Shown one piece after another: positions 9,401 through 17,665 of a DNA stretch of 64,000 bases; within the stretch, counting starts at the first letter, position 1, and every line of letters begins with the position of its first letter. The notes beneath the pieces are model-generated. The model was not told the DNA's origin. It searched no databases and saw only the letters and a list, made by a program, of their open reading frames with translations. The stretch spans positions 10,317-74,316 of the forward strand of contig DASUTB010000035.1 in the NCBI GenBank assembly GCA_036374835.1. The letters are read 5' to 3'. Both the position numbers and the translations under genes were made by a program. Source of the stretch: DASUTB01 sp036374835. Its GTDB lineage: Bacteria; Actinomycetota; Actinomycetes; Jiangellales; Jiangellaceae.

Positions 9401-10796
9401 GGTCGATCCGGCCGCGGTGGACGCGGAAGTACGGTTCGGCGACTCCGCGGAGCGGACGTTCACCGTCACGAACACCGGCACCGCGCCGGCCGAGGTCGGG
9501 CTGATCGAGTCCGGCGGCGGGTTCGAGATCCTCGGCGGGCCCGAGCCGGCCGACAGCGGGCCACGCCGGCCCACGGGTGATGCCGGTGCGGACATCCCCA
9601 CGGCTGATCCCGAACCGGCACCGACCGGTGACCAAGCCCGCGAGCTCGAAGCACTCGGTAACGAGCAGGGGTTGGGAACCAGCGGCCTCGAGCCCGGCCT
9701 GAGCGCCACGCCAACACTCCCTGGAACCGCCCAGAACGAGGTGACCATCACCCATTCGGCCTCGCAGGAGATCGTGTCGCTGAACTCGGTGGCCTGCGCG
9801 GTCACCGGAACGGGTCTGACCCGGGAGAACGGCTACCTGCGCCACTTCGCTCTCGACGACTTCGACATCGACGGCGACTTCGACGTCACCAACGTGTCGT
9901 TCGGCATCGAGACGATCAACGGCCCGCCGCACCCGGTGACGGTGAACCTGTACACGATGGTCGACCCCGACGGAGTCTTCGACTACCCGAACTTCGACCC
10001 GATAGGCACCGCCGACGTGACCCTGGATCCGCAGGATCTCACCATCGTCGACGTGCCGGTCGAGGGCACCGCACCGGCCGGGTCCACCCTGGTCGTCGAG
10101 GTCGAAACCCCGGATATGGTCGACCAGGGAGGAGGCCTGTTCGTCGGATCCAACCCGGACGGCGAGACCGCACCCACCTACCTACGGTCCGACTCGTGCG
10201 GGGTCGCGTCTCCGACCCCGGTCGAGGACCTCATCCCGGGGCAGAACATGCACTGGGTGCTGAACGTCACCGGACAGGTCGGCGGCGATCTACCGTGGCT
10301 CGGCATCGACCCGACCAGCGCCACCCTGCAACCCGGCGAGAGCACCACGGTGACGGTGTCGATGGACAGCAGCGCCACCGAGGAACAACAACCCGGCGCG
10401 TACACCGGCGCGATCGCGGTCGCCCATGACACCCCATACCAGGTCGACCCGGTCGGCGTGACCATGAACGTCACGCCGCCGAACAACTGGGGCAAGATCA
10501 CCGGAACCGTTACCGGGATCAACTGCGACGGCGAGAACACCGGACCGGTGGCCGACGCAATCGTCCAGATCGACGGCAGGAAGCGGGACGTCACCCTCAG
10601 CACCGGTCCCGAGGGCCGCTACGCCTACTGGATGCCCGTCAACAACAACGCACTCACCATGATCGTCGCCGCTGCGGGCCACATACCGCAGACCCGCGAC
10701 GCAACGATCAAAGCCGGTATGACGGTAACCGAGGACTTCACCCTCCTGGCCGTCTGCGACACGACGCTGAACAGAGGCGAGGTGAGAGCCCTCTAG
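6444..10796 (+). CDS. Secreted multidomain S8 (subtilisin-like) serine protease
   Basis: A 1450-residue secreted subtilase. The signal peptide has an RRRR n-region, a hydrophobic core and a VPAQA cleavage site near residue 33. The catalytic triad is complete: D199 in ASIDTGVQFDHP, H248 in GHGTHTMGT and S419 in GTSMASPHVAG. After the protease domain (to about 490) come carboxypeptidase-regulatory-like beta modules (GTVTDNASGEPIADATVTVT), then a Rossmann-like segment (IAMVTSDPS, FFGGADI, YDVVLWGYN) resembling ThuA/glutamine-amidotransferase folds. Further beta-sandwich modules, a proline-rich linker near 1040-1070 and a last regulatory-like module (GKITGTVTGINCDG) complete it. The ATG at 6444 is preferred over GTG 6441 because AAGGAG (6431-6436) is then 7 bp away. 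It probably degrades extracellular protein; the substrate is unknown. Confidence 0.93.
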   Translation: MGLRRRRSAGLPLVGLTAMSLVAGMTMTTVPAQATEPVAEPEPAEQKVQPDLAETFETEAEADFWVRLGERADFGTARQINDWAERGTAVADSLKQAAASSQRGVLDVLDRAGADHEAFWITNAVYVHDGSAELAERLAGLPEVEGVYQPVGYEMVEPEPADTMDQLQAVEWGIAAINADQVWNDFGVRGEGIVVASIDTGVQFDHPALVDQYRGNNGDGTFDHNYNWFDAAGSCADAPCDHDTSFGHGTHTMGTMVGDDGATNHIGVAPEATWIAANGCCPSDAALIASGQWLLEPTDLNGENPDASKRPHIINNSWGSTVPSNDPFMEDVIEAWAAAGIFGMWANGNNGPGCDTSSSPGSRIVSYSTGGFDINGDVYTNSSRGTGQDGVIKPNISAPAVNVRSASPGDGYRNLTGTSMASPHVAGSVALLWSAAPAVHGNIEATRDLLNTTAIDTEDLTCGGTPENNNVWGEGKLDALALLQAAPVGDTGTLAGTVTDNASGEPIADATVTVTGVVDREVTTGSDGSYDVLLPVGDYQVTAAAFGYESATADASIAADETTTRDFGLEAVDSVTVSGAVTDGSGHGWPLYAHVVVDGTPVDTYTDPRTGQYSLTLPVNDTYTLNYEAEYPGYAGTSETVDVTDTDVTLDTQLEVRVNQCRSAPGYDLQQPQIAMVTSDPSAQFADYFAERGIQVDFFGGADIDQITGYDVVLWGYNTSFSIDGDEFLGFLDTTDAEGAGVLFLDHAFTSGNGIKTLSEYTGNPVSVTTSTGGSGQENLYEVTQEHPILDGYEVGDQIIHEPGLTAWVAWFDGYEGEGRQVIADLGRTGDGILGSGIGVHERENNRHVLMSIHSSSATRGPSDWSAESDAIFWNAISWSNPDEAIECVPVSGGLVLGHVDDANTGDGINGASVSSVGAPGESATSFATPDDPALDDGFYWLFSSLTGSQDFVASADNYADATQTVDVAGSAATEANFTLAAGRLEVDPAAVDAEVRFGDSAERTFTVTNTGTAPAEVGLIESGGGFEILGGPEPADSGPRRPTGDAGADIPTADPEPAPTGDQARELEALGNEQGLGTSGLEPGLSATPTLPGTAQNEVTITHSASQEIVSLNSVACAVTGTGLTRENGYLRHFALDDFDIDGDFDVTNVSFGIETINGPPHPVTVNLYTMVDPDGVFDYPNFDPIGTADVTLDPQDLTIVDVPVEGTAPAGSTLVVEVETPDMVDQGGGLFVGSNPDGETAPTYLRSDSCGVASPTPVEDLIPGQNMHWVLNVTGQVGGDLPWLGIDPTSATLQPGESTTVTVSMDSSATEEQQPGAYTGAIAVAHDTPYQVDPVGVTMNVTPPNNWGKITGTVTGINCDGENTGPVADAIVQIDGRKRDVTLSTGPEGRYAYWMPVNNNALTMIVAAAGHIPQTRDATIKAGMTVTEDFTLLAVCDTTLNRGEVRAL

Positions 10797-10813
10797 AGCC
10801 CACTGCGATACGG

Positions 10814-10841
10814 GCGCCCCGGTCACCCACGACCGGGGCGC
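10814..10841 (+). terminator. GC-rich hairpin after the subtilase gene
   Basis: Perfect 11-bp arms (GCGCCCCGGTC / GACCGGGGCGC) around the loop ACCCAC, beginning 18 bp after the protease stop. There is no U-tract, as is common for actinobacterial terminators. The next gene converges, so it may work in both directions. Confidence 0.7.
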
Positions 10842-10883
10842 TCGGCATGTCCGGGGGTGTAAGTGATCGGGGACGACGCCGGG

Positions 10884-11396
10884 TCAGGGTCGCTCGTCGG
10901 ATCTGATCAGTTGGTAGCCGATACCGCGAACGGCGTCGATCCGCACCGGAACACCTGCGTCCTGCAGCTTACGGCGCAGCCGCTTGACCGCGGCATGCAC
11001 CGGACCCGGGTCGAGGTAGCCGCCGTCCCACGCAGCCGCATGCAGGTGCTGATAGGTCCACACCCGACTCGGTTCCGCGGCCAGCGCCGCGAGCATGTCC
11101 CGCTCCCGATTGGTGAGCGCCAGCGGATCTCCCCGCCATTCCACCCGGCAGCGCGCCCGGTCGATCGCCAGCTCACCGAGGCGCACGACCGGCTCGCCCT
11201 GCGGCCCGTCGTCGGCCTCGTGCTCACTCTCGGTGCTCCGGCAGAGCACGGCATGTGCAGTGGCGACATCGGGAGTGAACATCAGTACGCCGACATCGTC
11301 GAGCTCGGTTGTCAGCCGCCTTCGGCTGGCATCGTCAAGCGCGATGCCCAAGATGACCGGGACTTGCCCGCCGACCACGCTGATGTTCCCCACCAC
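10884..11396 (-). CDS. OmpR-type winged-helix DNA-binding protein without an intact receiver
   Basis: A 170-residue protein whose C-terminal ~100 residues are an OmpR/PhoB-type winged helix (LTNRERDMLAALAAEPSRVW, then VHAAVKRLRRKL and IDAVRGIGYQLI). The N-terminal ~65 residues are too short for a receiver domain. They keep a pattern like half of one (VILGIALDDASRRRL), but no phosphorylatable Asp in the usual VDLxMP context. The GTG start at 11396 has GGAGG upstream. No kinase gene is adjacent. It probably acts as a stand-alone transcription factor; target unknown. Confidence 0.75.
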   Translation of the reverse strand: MVGNISVVGGQVPVILGIALDDASRRRLTTELDDVGVLMFTPDVATAHAVLCRSTESEHEADDGPQGEPVVRLGELAIDRARCRVEWRGDPLALTNRERDMLAALAAEPSRVWTYQHLHAAAWDGGYLDPGPVHAAVKRLRRKLQDAGVPVRIDAVRGIGYQLIRSDERP

Positions 11397-11620
11397 CGGA
11401 TCGCCCTCCTCCCCGGCGGGAGGCTGGAGCTCTGCGGGCCGGCGTCGCCAGCTGTGAGCGCCTCCCTGTTCGCGAAGTATTGCCCGGACGCCGGGCGCTA
11501 GCTATCCGGCAAACTCCCCAATGTTCGTTCACGCTCAGCCGGCCTGGCCTCGGACAAGGCACCCGCGACCTGCCGTGCGGCCATCGCAGAGCGTCGCCGG
11601 TCCAGCGTAGAGTCGGACAT

Positions 11621-12964
11621 ATGACGCAGCGTGAGATCTTCGTCCTCGGGCTCGACGATTTCCAGCGACAGCTGCTCGAGGAGCTACCGCAGGCGAGTGA
11701 GTGCAACTTCCATGGTCTGCTCACGATGGAGCGGATCCGCGAAGGTGACCGGATACCGATCCAGGAACTCATCGAGGAGGCGCTCGCCGAACTCGACCGC
11801 TTCGATGGGCAGGTCGATGCGATCGTCGGGTTCTGGGACTTCCCCATCAACTGCCTGGTCCCGATCCTGTCGGAGAAGCTCGGCCTGCCGGCCAAGCCGC
11901 TGGCCGGTGTTGTCGCGTGCGAGCACAAGTATTGGGCGCGAGTCGTCGGGGAGCGGGTCATCCCCGGTGCCATCCCCGCGTTCGAAGCCGTGCACCCGTT
12001 CGCGCCGGACCCGACGTCCTCGATCGGTCTGGACTACCCGTTCTGGATCAAGCCGGTGATGTCCTACTCGTCCTACCTCGGGTTTTACATCGACGGGCCG
12101 GAGACGTTCGTATCCGCGCTTGGAACCATCCGCGAAGAGATCGGCCAGCTCGCCGAGCCGTTCGATCGGGTGCTGGATCTGTTGGACCTGCCGGAGGACA
12201 TCGCGCACGTGCGCGGCGACTGGTGCATCGCCGAGGGCATCATCGGCGGCCACCAGTGCACGCTCGAAGGCTACGTCTACCACGGCCGCGCCGAGGTGTA
12301 CGGCATCGTCGACTCGCTACGTGTGCCCGGCGGTACCAGCTTCGCCAGCTACCGCTATCCGTCGCAGCTTCCCGACGCCGTCCAGGAGCGGATGACGTCG
12401 ATGGCCTGCCGCACCGTCGAAGCCCTCGGCCTCGACGACTCCGCGTGGAACGTGGAGTGCTTCTGGGACGAGGGTTCGGACCAGGTGTGGCTGCTCGAGG
12501 TCAACAGCCGGCTCTCGGAGTCGCACACCGATCTGTTCAGCAAGGTGGACGGCGTCTCGAACCAGTCCGTCATGATGGATCTCGCGCTCGGCCGGGCTCC
12601 CACCATGCCGAACCGTGAAGGCAAGTACGCGCACGCGGGCAAGTTCTTCGTCCGCCGCGCCGATGACGCGTACGTCGAGTCGGTGCCATCACCGGACGAG
12701 ATCGCCGCCATCGAGCAGGAGATCCCGGACACCCGGATCGTGCTGCGCGCCGATCCCGGTCAATGGCTGCACGACATGCCATACCAGGACAGCTATACCT
12801 ACGAGCTGGCCTGGATCTACCTTGGCGCGGACTCCTCCATCGAACTCGATGAGCGATTCCGGTCCGTCGCGGAAATGCTGCAGTTCTCGTTCCGGGATGA
12901 GGACGACCGCACGGGCGTAGAGCTGGCGCAGCCCGATCCACACGTCCGGGAGGCCAATCTATGA
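11621..12964 (+). CDS. ATP-grasp family protein
   Basis: A 447-residue ATP-grasp fold protein. The ATG at 11621 is chosen because the conserved fold begins there (EIFVLGLDDFQRQLLEEL). Hallmarks are the central PFWIKPVMSYSSYLGFYI segment carrying the nucleotide-binding Lys, and the metal/ATP-binding WNVECFWDE and WLLEVNSRLSESH strands (E...N pair). Family members ligate a carboxylate to an amine, thiol or another carboxylate through an acyl-phosphate. The substrate here is unknown. The stop overlaps the next start (ATGA), so it is co-translated with the CocE-type hydrolase. The opposite activities of the pair (ligation and acyl hydrolysis) suggest a small peptide, ester or amide pathway; that is inference. 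Confidence 0.8.
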   Translation: MTQREIFVLGLDDFQRQLLEELPQASECNFHGLLTMERIREGDRIPIQELIEEALAELDRFDGQVDAIVGFWDFPINCLVPILSEKLGLPAKPLAGVVACEHKYWARVVGERVIPGAIPAFEAVHPFAPDPTSSIGLDYPFWIKPVMSYSSYLGFYIDGPETFVSALGTIREEIGQLAEPFDRVLDLLDLPEDIAHVRGDWCIAEGIIGGHQCTLEGYVYHGRAEVYGIVDSLRVPGGTSFASYRYPSQLPDAVQERMTSMACRTVEALGLDDSAWNVECFWDEGSDQVWLLEVNSRLSESHTDLFSKVDGVSNQSVMMDLALGRAPTMPNREGKYAHAGKFFVRRADDAYVESVPSPDEIAAIEQEIPDTRIVLRADPGQWLHDMPYQDSYTYELAWIYLGADSSIELDERFRSVAEMLQFSFRDEDDRTGVELAQPDPHVREANL

Positions 12965-15033
12965 AGCAGGTCGACACGTTCCCGTGGCCGGTGCGCCACA
13001 TCGAGAACGCGTGGATTCCGTTGCGGGACGGTACCCGGCTCGCCGCCCGCATGTGGGTCCCGGAGGGAGCGGACGACGCTCCCGTCCCGGCGATCCTCGA
13101 GTACATCCCGTACCGCAAGCGAGACCACAAACGCAGCCGCGACCAGTCGGTTCACGCCTGGTTCGCCGGGCATGGCTACGCCTGCATCCGGGTCGACATG
13201 CGCGGCAGCGGCGACTCCGACGGCTTGCTGCTCGACGAGTACCTGCAAACCGAGGTGGACGACGGCTTAGAGGTGCTCCAGTGGATCGCCGCTCAGCCGT
13301 GGTGCGACGGCAACGTCGGCATGATCGGGATTTCGTGGGGCGGCTTCAACGGCTTGCAACTGGCCGCCGAGCAGCCACCCGAGCTGCGCGCTGTCATTTC
13401 GGTCGCCTCGAGCGACGACCGGTATGCCGACGACGTGCACTACATGGGCGGTTGCCTCCTCGGCGACAACCTCTCCTGGGCCTCGGTGATGTTCGCTCGC
13501 AACACCTGCCCGCCCGACCCCGAGATCGTCGGGTCTCGCTGGCGAGAGATGTGGTTCGAACGGCTCGACGCCAACCGTCCGTGGCTCGAGACGTGGATGA
13601 CACATCAGCACCGTGACGCGTACTGGCGGCACGGCTCGGTCGGCGAGGACATCTCCCGAATCCAGTGCCCCGTCATGGCCGTGAGCGGCTGGGCCGACGG
13701 CTACTCGAACTCGGTCTTCCGCCTACTCGAGACCCTCGAGTCGCCACGGCTCGGCCTCATCGGGCCATGGAGCCACCTCTACCCGCACGAGGGTGTTCCC
13801 GGGCCGGCCATCGGCTTTCTCCAGGAGGCGCTCCGCTTCTGGGATCACTGGCTGAATAAGATCGACACCGGGATCATGGACGAGCCGATGCTGCGGGCGT
13901 ATGTGCAGGACAGCACGGAGCCGGCCGCCCGTATGCAGCACCGGCCGGGCCGCTGGGTCGGCGAGCCGAGCTGGCCCGCGCCGGACATCCACGCCGAGCA
14001 CCTCCGGCTCACCTTGACAGGGCTGGAACCAGACGACGGCACCGCCGGCGAACTGCCCGACGACGAGGTTCCCCAGGACAGCTCCACCGCACCCGGAGAT
14101 CCGACCGAGCTCAGCGTCTTGTCGCCGCTGTCGATCGGCCTGTTCGCCGGCAAGTGGTGCGCCTACGGCAGTGGGCCCGACCTGCCATACGACCAGCGCG
14201 AGGAGGACGGCGGCGCCATGATCTTCGACGGGCAGCCGCTCGAAGACGAGATCGACATCCTCGGCGCCCCGGTGGTCACACTGGAGTTCTCGGTGAACCG
14301 GCCGGTCGCCATGGTGGCGGTACGCCTGACCGACATCGATCCCAACGACAAGGCGACGCGCGTCACCTACGGGTTGCTCAACCTCTGTCATCGAGATTCG
14401 CACGCCGAGCCACAGCCGTTGGAACCCGGCACCTGGTACCGCGTTCCGGTTAGCCTCAACGGCGTTGGGCACCGGTTCCTGCGAGGCCACCGGCTTCGCG
14501 TCGCGATCTCCACGTCCTATTGGCCGCTGGCCTGGGGACCACCCGAGCCGGTCCGGCTCACGGTGCGCACCGAGCGCAGCACTCTCACGCTACCGGTCCG
14601 CATGTCCCGCGCCGAGGACGCCAAGCTCACGCCGTTCCCCGAGCCGGAGAACGCGCCGTCGGCACCGAGCACCCAGATCGAAGAACCGCATCACAACTGG
14701 CGCGTGTTGCGCGATCTGGAAACCGACGAGTCGACGCTCGAGGTCACTCTGGACGAAGGAACCCACATCCTGGACGACATCGACCTGATGGTTCGCTCGT
14801 CGGCCAAAGAGTGGTACCGCAGCAGCGGCGACGACTTCACCTCGCTGCGCGGCGAGACACAGTGGGTGCACGAGTTCGCCCGTGGCGACTGGCAGGTCCG
14901 GACCGAGACCAACCAGGTGCTCACCTGCGACACGACGTCGTTCTACCTCCACGCGCAGATGGACGCCTACGAGGGTGAAGAGCGGGTGTTCTCGCGCAAC
15001 TGGAGCTCGGAGATACCGCGCGACCTCGTGTGA
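12961..15033 (+). CDS. CocE/NonD family hydrolase (X-Pro dipeptidyl-peptidase S15-like)
   Basis: A 690-residue alpha/beta hydrolase of the CocE/NonD family. The visible triad is the nucleophile Ser in GISWGGFNG, the Asp in VSGWADGYS and the His in GPWSHLYPHEG. The C-terminal half is the jelly-roll X-Pro dipeptidyl-peptidase C domain (VTLEFSVNRPVAMVAVRLTD, then GHRLRVAIS). No signal peptide is seen, so it is probably cytoplasmic. It starts on the ATGA overlap with the ATP-grasp gene. Members hydrolyse esters, acyl-proline peptides or amides; specificity cannot be read from sequence. The last ~130 residues extend beyond the jelly roll and look like an additional domain. Confidence 0.88.
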   Translation: MKQVDTFPWPVRHIENAWIPLRDGTRLAARMWVPEGADDAPVPAILEYIPYRKRDHKRSRDQSVHAWFAGHGYACIRVDMRGSGDSDGLLLDEYLQTEVDDGLEVLQWIAAQPWCDGNVGMIGISWGGFNGLQLAAEQPPELRAVISVASSDDRYADDVHYMGGCLLGDNLSWASVMFARNTCPPDPEIVGSRWREMWFERLDANRPWLETWMTHQHRDAYWRHGSVGEDISRIQCPVMAVSGWADGYSNSVFRLLETLESPRLGLIGPWSHLYPHEGVPGPAIGFLQEALRFWDHWLNKIDTGIMDEPMLRAYVQDSTEPAARMQHRPGRWVGEPSWPAPDIHAEHLRLTLTGLEPDDGTAGELPDDEVPQDSSTAPGDPTELSVLSPLSIGLFAGKWCAYGSGPDLPYDQREEDGGAMIFDGQPLEDEIDILGAPVVTLEFSVNRPVAMVAVRLTDIDPNDKATRVTYGLLNLCHRDSHAEPQPLEPGTWYRVPVSLNGVGHRFLRGHRLRVAISTSYWPLAWGPPEPVRLTVRTERSTLTLPVRMSRAEDAKLTPFPEPENAPSAPSTQIEEPHHNWRVLRDLETDESTLEVTLDEGTHILDDIDLMVRSSAKEWYRSSGDDFTSLRGETQWVHEFARGDWQVRTETNQVLTCDTTSFYLHAQMDAYEGEERVFSRNWSSEIPRDLV

Positions 15034-15083
15034 GTTCGGACCTGAGTGGATCCCGGCCGGGTCACATTACGACCTTGCACAGC

Positions 15084-16289
15084 TCAACGACGTTCGCGCA
15101 GGAAGGATGCGCCGGCGAACACGCCGAGCGCCGCGAGCACGCCCAGCCCGACGCCGGCCGTCAGCGACGTCGCATCGGCTACCGCGCCCACTACGGGCGG
15201 TGCAATCATGAACCCGATTCGCATGGACCACGAGACCACGGCGACGCCGGTGGCCGGGCGGACGCCAGCGCGGTGACCGGCCGCGTGGAACGACGCCGGG
15301 ATGCTGGGCGCCGCCCCGATGCCGACCAGCGCGAAGCCGGCCAGCCCGATCCACGGCGACCCGATCAACAGCGCGCCACCGAGCCCTATTGCGGTGACGG
15401 CGGCGCCGGCGCGGACAACCGACGCGTGGCCCCAGCGATCGACGCCCCTGTCGGCGACCAGCCGTCCTGCCGTCATGCCGGCGGTGAAAGAGGCGAATGC
15501 GAGACCCGCCAGACCCGGCGAGGTGCCGAGCTCATCGCGGAGATAAACGGCGCCCCATGTGCCCGGCACATCCTCGATCACCGCCATGAGCAGGGTCAGA
15601 CCGGCGATGCCGCCAAGGGCGAGCAGCGCCGGCCGGCGTGCGCGGGCGGTGCCGGCCCGACCGGACTCAGGCAGGTCAGGTGGCACTCGCGGAGCGGCCG
15701 CATGGTTGACGCCCGGGTCCGGGCCGGGCAGCGTCCAGCGTCCCGCCGCCAGCGCGGCCATCGCGACGACGCCGCCGGCGACCGCGAGATGGACGGTGAG
15801 CGGAATCGCGAGCGCAGCGGCGCCCGCGGCGGCGAGGCCACCGATGACACCGCCGATGCTCCACCATGCGTGGAAGCCGTTGATGATCGACCGTCCGTAC
15901 CCGCGCTGCACGCGCAGACCATGTGCGTTCTGTGCGACGTCGGTGGTGCCGTCGCACAGGCCGTAAAGGAGCGCCACCGCGGCGAACGCCGCCCACGTCG
16001 GTGCCAGCCCGAGCAGCGGCAGCGACAGACCGAACGCCGTGGTCGCGGCGACGGCGAGCCGACCGCTGCCGAACCTGGCGACCAACCATCCGGAGACCGC
16101 CGTCGCGAGCAACGCACCGGCCGGAAAGAACGCGATGCCGCCGCCCAAGGCCGTGTTGCTGAGATCGAGCTCGGCCTTCACCGCCGGCAGCCTGGGAAGG
16201 AAGCTCGCGATAAGCGCGCCGTTGGTGCAGAACAGCACACTGACGGCGATTCTGGCGTGCCGAGGCGGGCTGATGCTTGGCGCGCTCAC
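15084..16289 (-). CDS. MFS transporter
   Basis: A 401-residue major facilitator with about twelve hydrophobic segments. The start is GTG at 16289 (VSAPSISPPRHARIAVSV); the reading frame stays open upstream but there it runs inside the neighbouring TOPRIM gene. Visible features are an N-terminal FLPRLPAVKAELDLSNTALG segment typical of YbjJ-like MFS proteins, and a repeat of the pattern in the C-half (YLRDELGTSPGLAGLAFASF). The family includes sugar and drug exporters; the substrate is unknown. It is convergent with the CocE hydrolase gene (50-bp gap) and 55 bp downstream of the TOPRIM gene, so it may share that gene's transcript. Confidence 0.85.
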   Translation of the reverse strand: MSAPSISPPRHARIAVSVLFCTNGALIASFLPRLPAVKAELDLSNTALGGGIAFFPAGALLATAVSGWLVARFGSGRLAVAATTAFGLSLPLLGLAPTWAAFAAVALLYGLCDGTTDVAQNAHGLRVQRGYGRSIINGFHAWWSIGGVIGGLAAAGAAALAIPLTVHLAVAGGVVAMAALAAGRWTLPGPDPGVNHAAAPRVPPDLPESGRAGTARARRPALLALGGIAGLTLLMAVIEDVPGTWGAVYLRDELGTSPGLAGLAFASFTAGMTAGRLVADRGVDRWGHASVVRAGAAVTAIGLGGALLIGSPWIGLAGFALVGIGAAPSIPASFHAAGHRAGVRPATGVAVVSWSMRIGFMIAPPVVGAVADATSLTAGVGLGVLAALGVFAGASFLRERR

Positions 16290-16344
16290 CGCTTTACGAT
16301 ATTGGCCGCGACCGACACTTGGCCAGGCGGCCGGTGCTCGCTCA

Positions 16345-17025
16345 CTACCCGGCCGGATCAACCCGGACATGGGCGAGTACCGCGTCGAGGGCGGGCGGAA
16401 CCTCGTCCAGGTCGACCACTTCGGTGAGCAATCGCGCGTACCGAAGATTGCGGCGCGAGCCGGAGCGGAGGAAGCGGTGCATCTGTGCGTGCACGTCCTC
16501 GCCCCGCCAGGCCGGCTGTCTCTGCAGGGTGCGGAACGAGCCGAGGTCGCCTTGCGAGTGGAACAGCTCCTCGACGTTCGGCGGGCCGACCGCGCGCAGT
16601 AGCTCGTCTTCCAAGTCGTCGACGCACACGTAGAAGCCGAACCGCTCCATCTCCTCACGAGTCTTCGGCGAGCCGATCCCGGCAATGGCCAGACCGCGCC
16701 GGAAGAACTCCTCCTCAGCGGCGTCGCACAGACCGGCGAGCCGGACGTCCGTTCCGGCCGGGCCGAAGCTCGTCAAGTAGCGCACGACCGCATGCGCGCC
16801 GCCCATCGGGACGACGACCACGCCCTCGGCATCGAGGTCGCGGCCGCGCCGGACCGCCAGCGTCTCGACGGCGATCTGGTCGCTCACACCCTCGACCAGG
16901 ACGATGGCCGACGCACCGTCCACCTTGTCCAGCGCTCGCGCCGTCGCCTCGGTCGCCGCTGCGGGCCCGTTCACATAGCCGGCCAGGACCTTGCGCGCCA
17001 AATCGCGACGCGTCGCTACGTCCAT
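16345..17025 (-). CDS. TOPRIM-domain protein (OLD-nuclease-like), stand-alone
   Basis: A 226-residue protein with a TOPRIM fold: IVLVEGVSDQIAVETLA carries the conserved Glu (about E45) and Asp (about D49), and a later strand RLAGLCDAAEEEFF resembles the second acidic motif. It matches the TOPRIM half of OLD-family ATP-dependent endonucleases but lacks the ABC-type ATPase half. The ATG at 17025 (MDVATRRDLARKVL) is chosen; the open frame extends 50 codons upstream without coding character. It diverges from the GNAT gene with 148 bp between them. Function is probably nucleic-acid cleavage or processing; not established. Confidence 0.7.
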   Translation of the reverse strand: MDVATRRDLARKVLAGYVNGPAAATEATARALDKVDGASAIVLVEGVSDQIAVETLAVRRGRDLDAEGVVVVPMGGAHAVVRYLTSFGPAGTDVRLAGLCDAAEEEFFRRGLAIAGIGSPKTREEMERFGFYVCVDDLEDELLRAVGPPNVEELFHSQGDLGSFRTLQRQPAWRGEDVHAQMHRFLRSGSRRNLRYARLLTEVVDLDEVPPALDAVLAHVRVDPAG

Positions 17026-17173
17026 ATGTGAATCCCGGCGTCCCACGGATACCAGGGTATGCTCCCGGACACGGATGGCCCGAACGACTTTCGGGTTGCC
17101 CGACACACTCGCTTTGCGGCCGGTGGCGCAAAATGCGTGGAGCGATGTCGCAAAGTTCTGCGACCATCCGAAC

Positions 17174-17665
17174 ATGTCGATGGCTGATCTCGAGATCTAT
17201 CGGGCGACGACCGCGGACTGGCGTGCCGTGCGCGACATCCGGTTGCGCGCACTCACCGATGCGCCGGAAGCGTTCGGGTCGACGTACGCCCGGGAAGTGG
17301 CGTTCACCGAGGACGACTGGACGCGGCGCCTGGCGAGCGAAGACAGCGCCACGTTCCTCGGCCGGTTGGGCGGCCGGCCGGTCGGCATCATCGGCGGATG
17401 GCGGGACGGCGCGGGCATAGAGCTCGTCTCGATGTGGGTCGATCCGGCGGCACGTGGCAAAGGCGTGGCCAAACCGCTCATCGACGCCGTCGTCACCTGG
17501 GGCGCCGCCATCGGTGAAAAGCGGGTGCACCTATGGGTTACTGCGGGCAACGACGCGGCGTACACGCTCTACGAACGGTGCGGTTTCGTCGATACCGGCG
17601 AGCGCCAGCCGTTGCCGTCCAACCCGGATTTGACCGAGATCGGCATGGAGCGGACCCTCCCATGA
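17174..17665 (+). CDS. GNAT family N-acetyltransferase
   Basis: A 163-residue GNAT protein. Motif A is clear: LVSMWVDPAARGKGVAKPLI contains the R/Q-x-x-G-x-G/A pyrophosphate-binding loop (ARGKGVA), followed by motif B (LWVTAGNDAAYTLYERCGFV). It transfers an acyl group from acyl-CoA to an unknown amine. ATG 17174 is used; ATG 17180 is an alternative. Its TGA stop directly abuts the TGA stop of the convergent ABC gene, so the six bases TGATCA at 17663-17668 end both genes. Confidence 0.85.
   Translation: MSMADLEIYRATTADWRAVRDIRLRALTDAPEAFGSTYAREVAFTEDDWTRRLASEDSATFLGRLGGRPVGIIGGWRDGAGIELVSMWVDPAARGKGVAKPLIDAVVTWGAAIGEKRVHLWVTAGNDAAYTLYERCGFVDTGERQPLPSNPDLTEIGMERTLP

Noticed and set aside
15030..16427. 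465-residue plus-strand ORF opposite the MFS gene
   Set aside because: Arg/Gly/Asp/Gln-rich mirror of a clear membrane protein gene.
16290..16685. Upstream extension of the MFS frame
   Set aside because: Low-complexity alternative frame of the TOPRIM gene; membrane segments begin after GTG 16289.
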